Assembly: GCF_021568695.1 (NCBI RefSeq)
Contig: NZ_JAKGTI010000001.1
Span: 1,116,001-1,180,000, forward strand
Direction: 5' to 3'
DNA length: 64,000 nt
Origin: Maritalea mediterranea
Lineage (GTDB): Bacteria; Pseudomonadota; Alphaproteobacteria; Rhizobiales; Devosiaceae
Every line of letters starts with the position of its first letter. Within the stretch, counting starts at the first letter, position 1. The notes below the pieces were generated by a model. The model made no database searches. It was not told the origin of the DNA and saw only the letters and a program-made list of their open reading frames with translations. Shown one piece after another: positions 43,181-51,350 of the stretch. The position numbers were made by a program, and so were the translations under genes.

Positions 43181-43207
43181 AAATTCTCGACTTGAAAGGA
43201 GATCATA

Positions 43208-44107
43208 ATGATTGAGCCTCTCCCCTTTACACCCGATCTGTCACAAAAACCGATCGTCACGCCATTCTTTGATGAGCCGACCAACACCATTTCCTATGTG
43301 GTGGCGGATCCGGACAGCAAAAAATGCGCCATTGTCGATAGCGTTATGGACATTGATTATGCCGCCGGTCACATCACTTATGATGGTGCAGATCGCATCA
43401 TCAAATATGTGCAGGATGAAGGTCTTGAAGTGGAATGGTTGATTGAAACCCATGTCCATGCCGACCATTTGTCCGCCGCGCCCTATATCCAGGAAAAGCT
43501 GGGCGGCAAGCTTGGCATCGGCGAAAACATCACCATCGTGCAGGACACATTCGGCAAAGTCTTTAATGAAGGTACCGAGTTCCAGCGGGATGGCAGCCAG
43601 TTCGACCAACTCTTTAAAGATGGCGACAGCTACAAGATCGGCAATCTAACCGCCTATGTGATGCACACACCGGGGCACACCCCCGCTTGTATGACCCACA
43701 CCATCGGCAATGCTGCCTTTGTCGGCGATACCTTGTTTATGCCCGATGGTGGCTCTGCCCGTGCGGACTTCCCGGGCGGCGATGCCCGCACGCTCTATCG
43801 GTCTGTGAAGCGGGTGTTGCAACTGCCTGATGAGACTCGGCTTTTCATGTGCCACGATTATGGCCCCAATGGCCGTGACATCGAATGGGAAACCACCGTC
43901 CAGGATGAGCGCGAGCACAATATCCACGTCAAGGACGGTGTCACAGAAGACGAGTTTGTGAAGATGCGCGAAGAGCGAGATGCCTCTTTGGCCATGCCCA
44001 AGCTGATTATTCCGTCACTGCAAGTGAATATGCGGGCCGGTCGGATGCCGCCAAAAGATGATGACGGCAATGTCTTTCTCAAAGTGCCCGTGAATAAACT
44101 GAAATAG
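43208..44107 (+). CDS. blh: Metallo-beta-lactamase-fold persulfide dioxygenase (Blh/ETHE1-like)
   Basis: A 299-residue enzyme with a strong GAAAGGAG ribosome site. The metal motif is His82-x-His84-x-Asp86-His87 in ETHVHADHLSAAPYI, with HTPGHTPACM and GDTLFMPDGG following. ADFPGGDARTLYRSVKRVLQLPDETRLFMCHDYGP matches the substrate-binding and histidine-ligand region of ETHE1-type enzymes. These oxidise glutathione persulfide to sulfite in an iron-dependent reaction. It is the third gene of the operon facing the ArsR repressor. Confidence 0.92.
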   Translation: MIEPLPFTPDLSQKPIVTPFFDEPTNTISYVVADPDSKKCAIVDSVMDIDYAAGHITYDGADRIIKYVQDEGLEVEWLIETHVHADHLSAAPYIQEKLGGKLGIGENITIVQDTFGKVFNEGTEFQRDGSQFDQLFKDGDSYKIGNLTAYVMHTPGHTPACMTHTIGNAAFVGDTLFMPDGGSARADFPGGDARTLYRSVKRVLQLPDETRLFMCHDYGPNGRDIEWETTVQDEREHNIHVKDGVTEDEFVKMREERDASLAMPKLIIPSLQVNMRAGRMPPKDDDGNVFLKVPVNKLK

Positions 44108-44116
44108 GGGGTCACA

Positions 44117-44461
44117 ATGCAACTCAAGCAAATCAACAACGACTATTTCATCTCCGGGCAGGTCGGTTTTGCTGACCTGCAGATCCTGGCCGATCATGGA
44201 ATCAAATCCCTGATCTGTGCCCGTCCGGACGACGAGGAGGGCAATCAACCTCGCTTTTCGCACCTACAACAGGAAGCGGAAAAAGTGGGCATCAAAGCTG
44301 CTCATGTGCCGATCAAGCCTGGTCAGGCCTGCGGCGACGATGTGGACAAATTCGCCAAGGCTTATGATGAACTGCCAAAGCCAATTCTGGGCTATTGCCG
44401 CTCCGGTATGCGGGCCCATGCACTTTGGGAATTGAACGACGAAGCCAACGCAAACAGCTAA
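44117..44461 (+). CDS. DUF442 (TIGR01244) phosphatase-like/rhodanese-like protein
   Basis: A 114-residue protein of the DUF442 family: FISGQVGFADLQILADHGIKSLI at the start, RPDDEEGNQPRF in the middle, and GYCRSGMRAHALWEL near the end, where the cysteine and arginine form the loop shared by tyrosine phosphatases and rhodaneses. In BigR-controlled genes this domain is often fused to the dioxygenase; here it is a separate gene nine bases after it. It probably handles sulfane sulfur, though direct evidence from sequence is limited to the motif and the company it keeps. Confidence 0.85.
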   Translation: MQLKQINNDYFISGQVGFADLQILADHGIKSLICARPDDEEGNQPRFSHLQQEAEKVGIKAAHVPIKPGQACGDDVDKFAKAYDELPKPILGYCRSGMRAHALWELNDEANANS

Positions 44462-44485
44462 TAGTTGAGTTGAAAGAAACGCCAT

Positions 44486-46234
44486 ATGCTTGATCGCGTC
44501 AAAAAGCTGCCCATCTTCGATTGGGGAAAATCATATAATGGTGAAGTGTTCACGGCCGACCTTGTGGCTGCGATCATCGTCACCATCATGCTGATCCCTC
44601 AATCTCTGGCTTATGCCTTGCTGGCGGGCTTGCCGCCGCAAATGGGACTTTATGCCTCCATTCTCCCGCTGGTGGCGTACGCGCTTTTTGGCTCCTCCCG
44701 CACGCTGGCAGTCGGGCCAGTGGCGGTGATCTCGTTGATGACCGCTGCTGCGGTGGGCAAACTGGCCTTGCAGGGCACCGCTGAATATGCGGCAGCTGCA
44801 ATTCTTCTGGCGTTTATTTCGGGAGTGATGCTGCTGGCATTGGGCCTTTTCCGGATGGGTTTTCTTGCGAACTTCCTTTCCCATCCGGTCATCGCCGGTT
44901 TCATCACGGCCTCTGGCATTATTATCGCAACCTCTCAGCTTAAACACATTTTTGGCGTGGATGCCCACGGGCATAATTTGTTGGACTTGATACTCTCCTT
45001 GGTCGCCCATGTCGGCGAGATCAACTGGATCACCGCCGCCATCGGCATCCCCGCCGCCCTGTTCCTGTTTTGGGTGCGCAAAGGCTTGAAACCCTTGCTG
45101 CTCAAAATGGGCGTAGGGCCCCGCTTGGCCGATATCCTCGCCAAAACCGGGCCGGTGTTCGCCGTTGCGGTCAGCATCGGCATTGCGGCCTTCTTCCAAC
45201 TGAATTCACAAGGCGTCGCGTTGGTGGGCAGCGTGCCGCAAGGTTTGCCCGCGCTGGCCTTACCTACATTCGACTTGGATTTGATTTTTGCCTTGGCAGG
45301 ATCAGCAGCCCTGATTTCGGTCATTGGCTTTGTCGAGTCGGTCAGCGTGGCGCAAACTTTGGCGGCCAAACGCCGCCAGCGCATTGATCCGGACCAGGAA
45401 TTGGTGGGTCTCGGCGCTTCTAACATCGCCTCCGCCTTTGGTGGCGGCTACCCGGTTACCGGCGGGTTTGCCCGCTCCGTGGTCAATTTTGACGCGGGCG
45501 CACAAACCCCCGCCGCGGGCGCATTCACAGCCGTTGGGATCGCTTTGGCCACCTTTTTCTTAACACCGTTTCTCTTCTTCCTCCCCAAAGCGGTATTGGC
45601 TGCCACGATCATTGTGGCCGTGCTCAGCCTCGTGGACTTTTCCATCCTCAGTCGCACCTGGCGCTATTCCAAAGCCGATTTTGCGGCGGTGGCCACCACG
45701 ATGGCCATCACCCTGATCTGGGGCGTGGAGTTTGGCGTCACCGCCGGGGTCATCACCTCAATCGCCATCCATCTGTATAAAACGTCTAAACCGCACACCG
45801 CCGTGGTGGGGCGCGTGGACGGCACAGAGCATTTCCGCAACGTGGACCGGCACAATGTGATCACCTGCGATGAAGTTCTGTCCCTGCGCGTGGACCAGTC
45901 GCTCTATTTTGCCAATGCCCGTTTTCTGGAAGATAAGGTCTATGATCTGGTGGCGCGCAATAAGGATCTAAAACACGTCATTCTGATGTGTCCGGCGGTC
46001 AATGAAATTGACATGTCTGCACTTGAGAGTCTTGAGGCGATCAATGAACGGCTCGACAATCTGGGCGTCAAACTTCACTTCAGCGAAGTGAAGGGCCCTG
46101 TAATGGACAAGCTGGAAAAGTCTGACTTTTTGCATCATCTCACGGGCAAGGTCTATTTGTCACAATATCATGCCTATCGCGATTTGGCGCCGCACACATG
46201 CATGCCTGCCACAACCAGTATTGCGGCAAAATAA
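44486..46234 (+). CDS. SulP-family anion permease with STAS domain
   Basis: A 582-residue permease. The N-terminal part has the SulP signature: DLVAAIIVTIMLIPQSLAYALLAGLPPQMGLYAS and SSRTLAVGPVAVISLMTAAA, with about 11-13 membrane helices up to residue 435. The last 110 residues are a STAS domain (LSLRVDQSLYFANARFLEDKVYDLV and IDMSALESLEAINERL). The family exchanges sulfate, bicarbonate or similar anions. As the last gene of the persulfide-response unit it could export or take in the sulfite/sulfate produced. Confidence 0.9.
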   Translation: MLDRVKKLPIFDWGKSYNGEVFTADLVAAIIVTIMLIPQSLAYALLAGLPPQMGLYASILPLVAYALFGSSRTLAVGPVAVISLMTAAAVGKLALQGTAEYAAAAILLAFISGVMLLALGLFRMGFLANFLSHPVIAGFITASGIIIATSQLKHIFGVDAHGHNLLDLILSLVAHVGEINWITAAIGIPAALFLFWVRKGLKPLLLKMGVGPRLADILAKTGPVFAVAVSIGIAAFFQLNSQGVALVGSVPQGLPALALPTFDLDLIFALAGSAALISVIGFVESVSVAQTLAAKRRQRIDPDQELVGLGASNIASAFGGGYPVTGGFARSVVNFDAGAQTPAAGAFTAVGIALATFFLTPFLFFLPKAVLAATIIVAVLSLVDFSILSRTWRYSKADFAAVATTMAITLIWGVEFGVTAGVITSIAIHLYKTSKPHTAVVGRVDGTEHFRNVDRHNVITCDEVLSLRVDQSLYFANARFLEDKVYDLVARNKDLKHVILMCPAVNEIDMSALESLEAINERLDNLGVKLHFSEVKGPVMDKLEKSDFLHHLTGKVYLSQYHAYRDLAPHTCMPATTSIAAK

Positions 46235-46330
46235 TTGGTTCAACTGCAACGGAATTAGTGTCGTCCAATGGGTGGTATTAATTGTTTCAAATGCGTTCTT
46301 TTGCGGCATATTTTCATCAATGAGTACCGT

Positions 46331-46456
46331 TTAGGCTGGCTAAACCTTGCTGGCCTCACGAGTGAGCGGCAGGCGAAAACCGACAAAACGCGATAGGTCT
46401 GCCGACCTCGCTATCCTCACCGCATTAGCCACACCGTCCCCCAAGGTGTGGCTTTT
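46331..46456 (+). ncRNA. Candidate structured RNA or attenuator ending in a terminator
   Basis: This stretch has several nested pairings: CTCAC-GA-GTGAG (46355-46366), CGGCAG (46367-46372) with CTGCCG (46399-46404), AGGTC-TGCC-GACCT (46395-46408) and GATAG with CTATC. TGGCTAA (46337-46343) can pair with TTAGCCA (46425-46431), and that same sequence is the left arm of the final terminator. So two exclusive foldings exist, as in an attenuator. A promoter could be TTGTTT (46282-46287) with CATATT (46307-46312), though the 19-base gap is poor. I cannot match it to a known RNA family. Confidence 0.35.
46427..46456 (+). terminator. Intrinsic terminator in the SulP/DctP intergenic region
   Basis: AGCCACACC (46427-46435) pairs with GGTGTGGCT (46445-46453), nine perfect pairs around a 9-base loop, with a short run of T. 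It lies about 190 bases after the SulP stop, so it may end a separate RNA or act on a leader ahead of the TRAP gene. Confidence 0.75.
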
Positions 46457-46670
46457 GTCTGCGGGGGCGATCCCAAACAATATGTACTGCTACAACGTTT
46501 TGGTGTTGAACTGGTATGTCAACTTTCGGCCAAATCGCGCAATTAGCAGTTGCTTGTTGCATCTGAATTGTGAATGGTGCCTGCCATTGGGCAATAGACC
46601 CGTCGGGTTTGGACCCTGATATCCCTCAAATTGTTTCAGTTGGAGCTGAAACCGGAAAGGATGATCTGAG

Positions 46671-47705
46671 ATGAATACCCCAAAAATCGCCGCTATGGTT
46701 GGCCTTGCCACGAGCTTGTTTGTAACGGCTGGAGCAGGCGCGGCAGAATATAATTTCAAATTACACCACTTTTTGGGGCCGCAAACCCCTTCACATCTTG
46801 AAACGGTTGCCCCATGGGCCGAGGCCATTGAAAAAGCGTCAGACGGCCGTGTCGAGATTGAAATTTTCCCTTCCATGTCCCTGGGCGGCACGCCGCCAGA
46901 ACTGGTGGGGCAGGCCCGTGACGGGGTGGTCGATATTGTGTGGACCGTGAACGGCTATACCGCCGGCCTGTTCCCGCGCACCGAAGTGTTTGAATTGCCC
47001 TTCGTTCACCGCAACGACCCTAAAGCCACCAATTTGGCGATGCACGACCTGTTCGAAGATGAGTTGCGTCAAGAATATAAGGGCCTTGAAGTCATGTTCC
47101 TGCATGTGCATCAGGGCAATGGCCTGCACACCGTCGACAAAGAAGTGCGCAGCCCTGAAGATGTGGCTGGGCTGAAAATCCGGACCCCGTCGCGCACAGG
47201 CGCCTGGACCATCGAAGCGCTGGATGCCGCCCCGGCGGCCATGCCCGTGCCCAGCCTGCCGCAAGCGCTGTCCAAAAAAACAGTCGATGCGGCGTTTGTG
47301 CCCTTCGAGATTATCCCGTCTTTAAAACTGGAGCAGCAAACCAACTATCAAATCGAAGGTGCGGATCAAACCCGCTTTGGCACGCTGGTGTTCCAAATGT
47401 CCATGAATAAAGGTCGGTGGGACGCGCTGCCCGAAGATATTCAACAAATCTTCAAAGACCATTCCGGTCCCGAATGGCTCGCCCATCTCGGTCAGGTTTG
47501 GGCTGAAAATGATGATGAAGGCATCGCGCAGGCCATCGCAGCCGGCAACACCCATATTGTGCTGGATCAGGCCCAAACCGACGCTTTTGAAAAAGCGCTG
47601 GAGCCGGTCATTGCCCGTTGGGTCGACGAAGCCACCAAATCAGGCATTGATGGAGAAGGGCTGCTGCAAAAGGCCCGCGCTGCGATCGAAAAACACGTTG
47701 AATAG
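46671..47705 (+). CDS. TRAP transporter solute-binding protein (DctP family), orphan
   Basis: A 344-residue exported protein. A signal peptide (1-24, ending in GAGAA) is followed by the DctP fold: FLGPQTPSHLETVAPWAEAIEKASDGRVEIEIF, LPFV, and the conserved arginine in AGLKIRTPSRTG that clamps a carboxylate. A.PVPSLPQALSKKTVDAAFVP also fits. It should bind an organic acid in the periplasm. No DctQ or DctM membrane genes lie next to it, since the next gene is on the other strand and ends 72 bases away. It must use a membrane partner from elsewhere or be a remnant of a larger unit. Confidence 0.9.
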   Translation: MNTPKIAAMVGLATSLFVTAGAGAAEYNFKLHHFLGPQTPSHLETVAPWAEAIEKASDGRVEIEIFPSMSLGGTPPELVGQARDGVVDIVWTVNGYTAGLFPRTEVFELPFVHRNDPKATNLAMHDLFEDELRQEYKGLEVMFLHVHQGNGLHTVDKEVRSPEDVAGLKIRTPSRTGAWTIEALDAAPAAMPVPSLPQALSKKTVDAAFVPFEIIPSLKLEQQTNYQIEGADQTRFGTLVFQMSMNKGRWDALPEDIQQIFKDHSGPEWLAHLGQVWAENDDEGIAQAIAAGNTHIVLDQAQTDAFEKALEPVIARWVDEATKSGIDGEGLLQKARAAIEKHVE

Positions 47706-47727
47706 TCGGATACCTACAGGCATGAAA

Positions 47728-47757
47728 AAAGGCGCGGTTCGTTAAAACCGCGCCTTT
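47728..47757. terminator. Bidirectional terminator between DctP and the ABC importer
   Basis: AAAGGCGCGGTT (47728-47739) and AACCGCGCCTTT (47746-47757) pair perfectly over 12 bases around a 6-base loop. There are A-runs on the left and T-runs on the right, so it can act on both convergent transcripts. Confidence 0.9.
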
Positions 47758-47777
47758 ACTGTCTTCACGATAGTTGG

Positions 47778-48770
47778 CTATTCGCCGATTTGATCGACAA
47801 CCACATGCGTCCACGCATTCTTTGGAGGTGCAGAAATCACGGGGTCGGACCCACCAGCCAACAAAGTGGCCACTGTGCGGTTATAGTCGTCTTCATCCAA
47901 ACGGCCGTCAGTGCCAGCGGTGAGCTTAGCGACTTCCCGCATCATGCGACGCTGATGCTCTTCTGTCTGCGCGCCGGTATCGTCATTTTCCAGCACAATG
48001 TCAGCGGCTTCGTCTGGATTTTCTTCCGCATATTTCCAGCCCTTCATGGAGGCTTCTACAAACCGGGCAAACTTGTCGACCATTGCGGGATCATTCAAGT
48101 CTTCTTCCAGCACATAGAGGCCATCTTCCAACGTGGCGACGCCAGCATTCTCATATTTGAAGGTAATCAGCTCATCTTCTGAAATGCCTGCGTCAATGAT
48201 CTGCCAATATTCGTTATAGGTCATTGTGGAGATACAATCAGCCTGCTTTTGCAAAAGCGGATCGACGTTAAAGCCTTGCTTCAACACGGTCACGCCGCCA
48301 TCGCTGCCGTCTGTTGGAATCCCGAGCTGGCTCATCCAGGACAAGAATGGATATTCGTTGCCGAAGAACCAGACGCCCAAAGTTCTACCGGGGAAGTCAT
48401 CTGGTGAGGTAATGCCGCTTTCTTTCAGACAGGTCAGCATCATGCCTGAGCGCTTGAAAGGCTGGGCGATATTGACCAAGGGCACGCCTTTTTCGCGGCT
48501 GGCCAACGCAGATGGCATCCAGTCCACAATAATATCAGCTCCACCACCAGCAATCACTTGTGGGGGGGCAATGTCAGGACCACCGGCCTTGATCGTCACA
48601 TCCAGATCAACTTCATCATAAAAGCCCTTGTCCTTAGCGACATAATAGCCGGCAAATTGGGCTTGCGTGACCCATTTGAGTTGCAGCGTGAGCTCGTCAG
48701 CAGCATAGGACACACTTGCGGTTGCAAGGCTTGCTGCCAAACTTAAGGCCAACGTTATTTGTCTCTTCAT
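47778..48770 (-). CDS. ABC transporter substrate-binding protein (NMT1/THI5-like), probable pyrimidine importer
   Basis: A 330-residue exported protein with GAGGAGA before its ATG and a signal peptide to about residue 23 (ending in SYA). LTLQLKWVTQAQFAGYYVAKDKGFYDEVDLDVTIKAGG is the NMT1/THI5-like signature, used for pyrimidine-like and related ligands. Two cysteines (LTCLKESG and KQADCISTMTYNEYW) lie near the predicted cleft. It is the last gene of the unit with two permeases, an ATPase and hydA. Uptake of uracil, thymine or a related compound is inference from this setting. Confidence 0.87.
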   Translation of the reverse strand: MKRQITLALSLAASLATASVSYAADELTLQLKWVTQAQFAGYYVAKDKGFYDEVDLDVTIKAGGPDIAPPQVIAGGGADIIVDWMPSALASREKGVPLVNIAQPFKRSGMMLTCLKESGITSPDDFPGRTLGVWFFGNEYPFLSWMSQLGIPTDGSDGGVTVLKQGFNVDPLLQKQADCISTMTYNEYWQIIDAGISEDELITFKYENAGVATLEDGLYVLEEDLNDPAMVDKFARFVEASMKGWKYAEENPDEAADIVLENDDTGAQTEEHQRRMMREVAKLTAGTDGRLDEDDYNRTVATLLAGGSDPVISAPPKNAWTHVVVDQIGE

Positions 48771-48807
48771 AGTCGTCTCCTCTTGAAATTGGCAGCCTTG
48801 CTTATGG

Positions 48808-49668
48808 TTATGATCTATATGAAGGATGCCAGAAAGTTACCGCCCTCTCTAATAGGGCGATCAGCCCGTAGGAGAGGGAGCCTGCAAGGGCTGCGACAAA
48901 AATCTCAGCCCAGACCATGTCGACATTCATCCGCCCCACCTCGGTGGATATGCGGAACCCCATGCCAACAATGGGGGTGCCGAAAAACTCGGCCACAATC
49001 GCCCCAATCAATGCCAGGGTGGAATTGATTTTAAGCGCATTGAAAATAAACGGCATGGCAGCTGGGAGCCGGAGCTTCATCAGCCGTTGCATATAATTTG
49101 AGGCATATGTATGCATCAAATCCCGTTCAATATGACCCGAAGCCGCCAAACCAGCCACAGTGTTCACCAGCATGGGGAAGAAGGTCATAATCACCACAAC
49201 CGCCGCCTTTGATGGCCAATCGAACCCGAACCACATCACCATGATTGGCGCCATGCCCACGATCGGTAGTGCTGCCACCAGATTGCCTACGGGCAACAGC
49301 CCTTTACGCAAGAATGGAATGCGATCCACAATAATGGCGGCGATAAAGCCAGATCCGCACCCCATTACATAACCGGCCAACACCGCCTTGAGATAGGTTT
49401 GCTGAAAGTCGGCCCACAAGATATCGAGCGAATTGGTGATCCGTTCCCAAATCATAGAGGGCGGCGGCAACAGCACCGGTGGCACATTAAAGCCGCGGCA
49501 CAACCCTTCCCATAGCACAAGCAGTGCGGCGCCAAACAAAATAGGAATGAAAACATCGATGCCGGTTTGGACGGTTTTGTCGCTAAATTGCTGCCTCGCC
49601 AGCATCTGATTGATGGCCCAAGTGGCAATCCAGAAGGTCAATGCCGCAAATATCCAGGTCAAATTCAT
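48808..49668 (-). CDS. ABC transporter permease, first subunit
   Basis: A 286-residue inner membrane protein with six or so helices. The binding-protein-dependent transport motif is visible as the EAA loop DLMHTYASNYMQRLMKLRLPAAMPFIFNALKI, and AALPIVGMAPIMVMWFGFDWPSK precedes it. The ATG overlaps the stop of the other permease gene (ATGA). Works with the second permease at 49665 as a heterodimer. Confidence 0.9.
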   Translation of the reverse strand: MNLTWIFAALTFWIATWAINQMLARQQFSDKTVQTGIDVFIPILFGAALLVLWEGLCRGFNVPPVLLPPPSMIWERITNSLDILWADFQQTYLKAVLAGYVMGCGSGFIAAIIVDRIPFLRKGLLPVGNLVAALPIVGMAPIMVMWFGFDWPSKAAVVVIMTFFPMLVNTVAGLAASGHIERDLMHTYASNYMQRLMKLRLPAAMPFIFNALKINSTLALIGAIVAEFFGTPIVGMGFRISTEVGRMNVDMVWAEIFVAALAGSLSYGLIALLERAVTFWHPSYRS

Positions 49669-50570
49669 GCTGCCATCCCCATCCGTTTGGTCACACTACG
49701 CCCGATTATATCCACCATCATCACCAAAAAGGCCGCCAGCAACGAAGCTGCAATCAGCGCGGACCAGATTTGAATGGTTTGACCATAATAGGACCCGGAA
49801 AGGAGCCTTGCACCTAAGCCAGCCGAAGCGCCTGTCGGCAATTCACCCACAATGGCACCCACCAGCGAAATCGCCACTGCCACTTTCATGGACGTAAACA
49901 AAAATGGCACCGAGGCGGGCCAGCGCAATTTCCAGAACACTTGGCTGCGGCTCGCATTATAGGTGTGCATCAAATCCAAATGCATCACTTCAGGCGAGCG
50001 AAAGCCCTTCACCATGCCCACCGCGACCGGGAAGAAAGACAAATACATCGAAATCACCGCCTTGGGCAGCAGCCCGGAAATCCCTATGGCATTGAGCACC
50101 ACAATCACCATGGGTGCAATCGCCAAAATGGGAATGGTTTGCGAGGTGATGATCCAGGGCATCAGGCTCTTATCGAGCACGCGGGAATGAACTATGCCCA
50201 CGGCCAGCAAAATGCCCAACACCGTGCCCATGGCAAAGCCCAAAAGGGTCGAAGATAGGGTCACCCAAGTGTGGTAGACCAGTGACCGTTTGGAGGTGAT
50301 CTTTTTCTCCACCGTCGTTTCCCAAATCTCCACTGCCACCTGATGCGGTGCCGGCAGAATGGGCCGTTTTTGTACCATGGTGTTGCTGATCAGTTCGATG
50401 GTCGAAAGCTCGGTATCCGCTCGCGCAGCCTGGTCACGCTCAAAAGGCGCGTTCAACACCACGGTAAACACATACCACAACACAAATATGGCCAGCAGCA
50501 CCGTGCCGATCGGGATCACCCGGTCATGCAAAAATGCCGAAAATCCTTCACGCTCCCTAACCATTGTCAC
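49665..50570 (-). CDS. ABC transporter permease, second subunit
   Basis: A 301-residue permease of the same family. The start is GTG 50570, or ATG six bases on; it overlaps the ATPase gene end by 14 bases. The EAA loop is LDLMHTYNASRSQVFWKLRWPASVPFLFTSMKVAV, and SQTIPILAIAPMVIVVLNA precedes it. There is a larger periplasmic loop near residues 35-90 than in its partner. Part of the importer encoded next to hydA. Confidence 0.9.
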   Translation of the reverse strand: MTMVREREGFSAFLHDRVIPIGTVLLAIFVLWYVFTVVLNAPFERDQAARADTELSTIELISNTMVQKRPILPAPHQVAVEIWETTVEKKITSKRSLVYHTWVTLSSTLLGFAMGTVLGILLAVGIVHSRVLDKSLMPWIITSQTIPILAIAPMVIVVLNAIGISGLLPKAVISMYLSFFPVAVGMVKGFRSPEVMHLDLMHTYNASRSQVFWKLRWPASVPFLFTSMKVAVAISLVGAIVGELPTGASAGLGARLLSGSYYGQTIQIWSALIAASLLAAFLVMMVDIIGRSVTKRMGMAA

Positions 50571-51342
50571 TGTGCCCCAGCTTTAAGCCCTCGCGCACCT
50601 GATGTGCAATTTCGATAAACCGCGGCGTTTCGCGAATATCAAGGGTGCGGTTGTCGCCTAGGTCGCAATCAATGATTTCATGAATGCGTCCGGGACGAGG
50701 GCTCATCACCACAATCTTGGTGGACAAAAACACCGCCTCGGGAATGGAGTGGGTGACAAAGACCACTGTCTTTTTGGTTTTGGCCCACAGATCGAGCAAT
50801 TGCTCGTTGAGATAATCCCGCACGATTTCATCGAGCGCGCCGAAGGGTTCGTCCATCAGCAGCATATCTGGATCAAAGCTTAGCGCCCGTGCAATGGAGG
50901 CACGCTGCTGCATGCCGCCAGACAATTGCCAGGGATATTTTTTCTCAAACCCATCCAGATTGACCAACTCAAGGTTTTTCTTGATCCGTTCAGCCCGTTC
51001 CGCCTTGTCGATCCCCATCACTTCCAAGGGCAAAGAGATATTGCCGCCAATGGTGCGCCAGGGATAAAGCGCCGCCGATTGAAACACATAGCCATAGGCA
51101 CGGTTCATCCGGGCTTGTTCGGGCGTCATGCCATTCACTTCAATGGTGCCGCCCGTGGGTTTTTCCAAATCCGCAATCACCCGCAATAGTGTGGTCTTGC
51201 CACACCCGGATGGGCCGATAAAGGAGACAAATTCGCCCCGATCAATGCTCAGATCAATATTTTTTAGCGCGTGTACCGGGCCATCGTTGGTTTCAAATGT
51301 CAGGTCCAGATTCTGTGTCTGGACTACAGTTTGCTGCTCCAT
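50557..51342 (-). CDS. ABC transporter ATP-binding protein
   Basis: A 261-residue cytoplasmic ATPase. Walker A is GPSGCGKTTLLR, the Q-loop is GYVFQSAALYPWRTI, the signature is LSGGMQQRASIARAL, Walker B is MLLMDEPFGALDEIVR and the switch histidine is in VFVTHSIPEAV. It is in the taurine/nitrate-type subfamily that pairs with NMT1-like binding proteins. It starts eight bases after the hydA stop, so it belongs to the same unit. Confidence 0.93.
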   Translation of the reverse strand: MEQQTVVQTQNLDLTFETNDGPVHALKNIDLSIDRGEFVSFIGPSGCGKTTLLRVIADLEKPTGGTIEVNGMTPEQARMNRAYGYVFQSAALYPWRTIGGNISLPLEVMGIDKAERAERIKKNLELVNLDGFEKKYPWQLSGGMQQRASIARALSFDPDMLLMDEPFGALDEIVRDYLNEQLLDLWAKTKKTVVFVTHSIPEAVFLSTKIVVMSPRPGRIHEIIDCDLGDNRTLDIRETPRFIEIAHQVREGLKLGHSDNG

Positions 51343-51350
51343 TATTTGGT

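Noticed and set aside
46347-46619. A 90-codon frame in the gap before the TRAP gene
   Set aside because: It runs through the terminator and the structured region, has no ribosome site and no similarity that I recognise.
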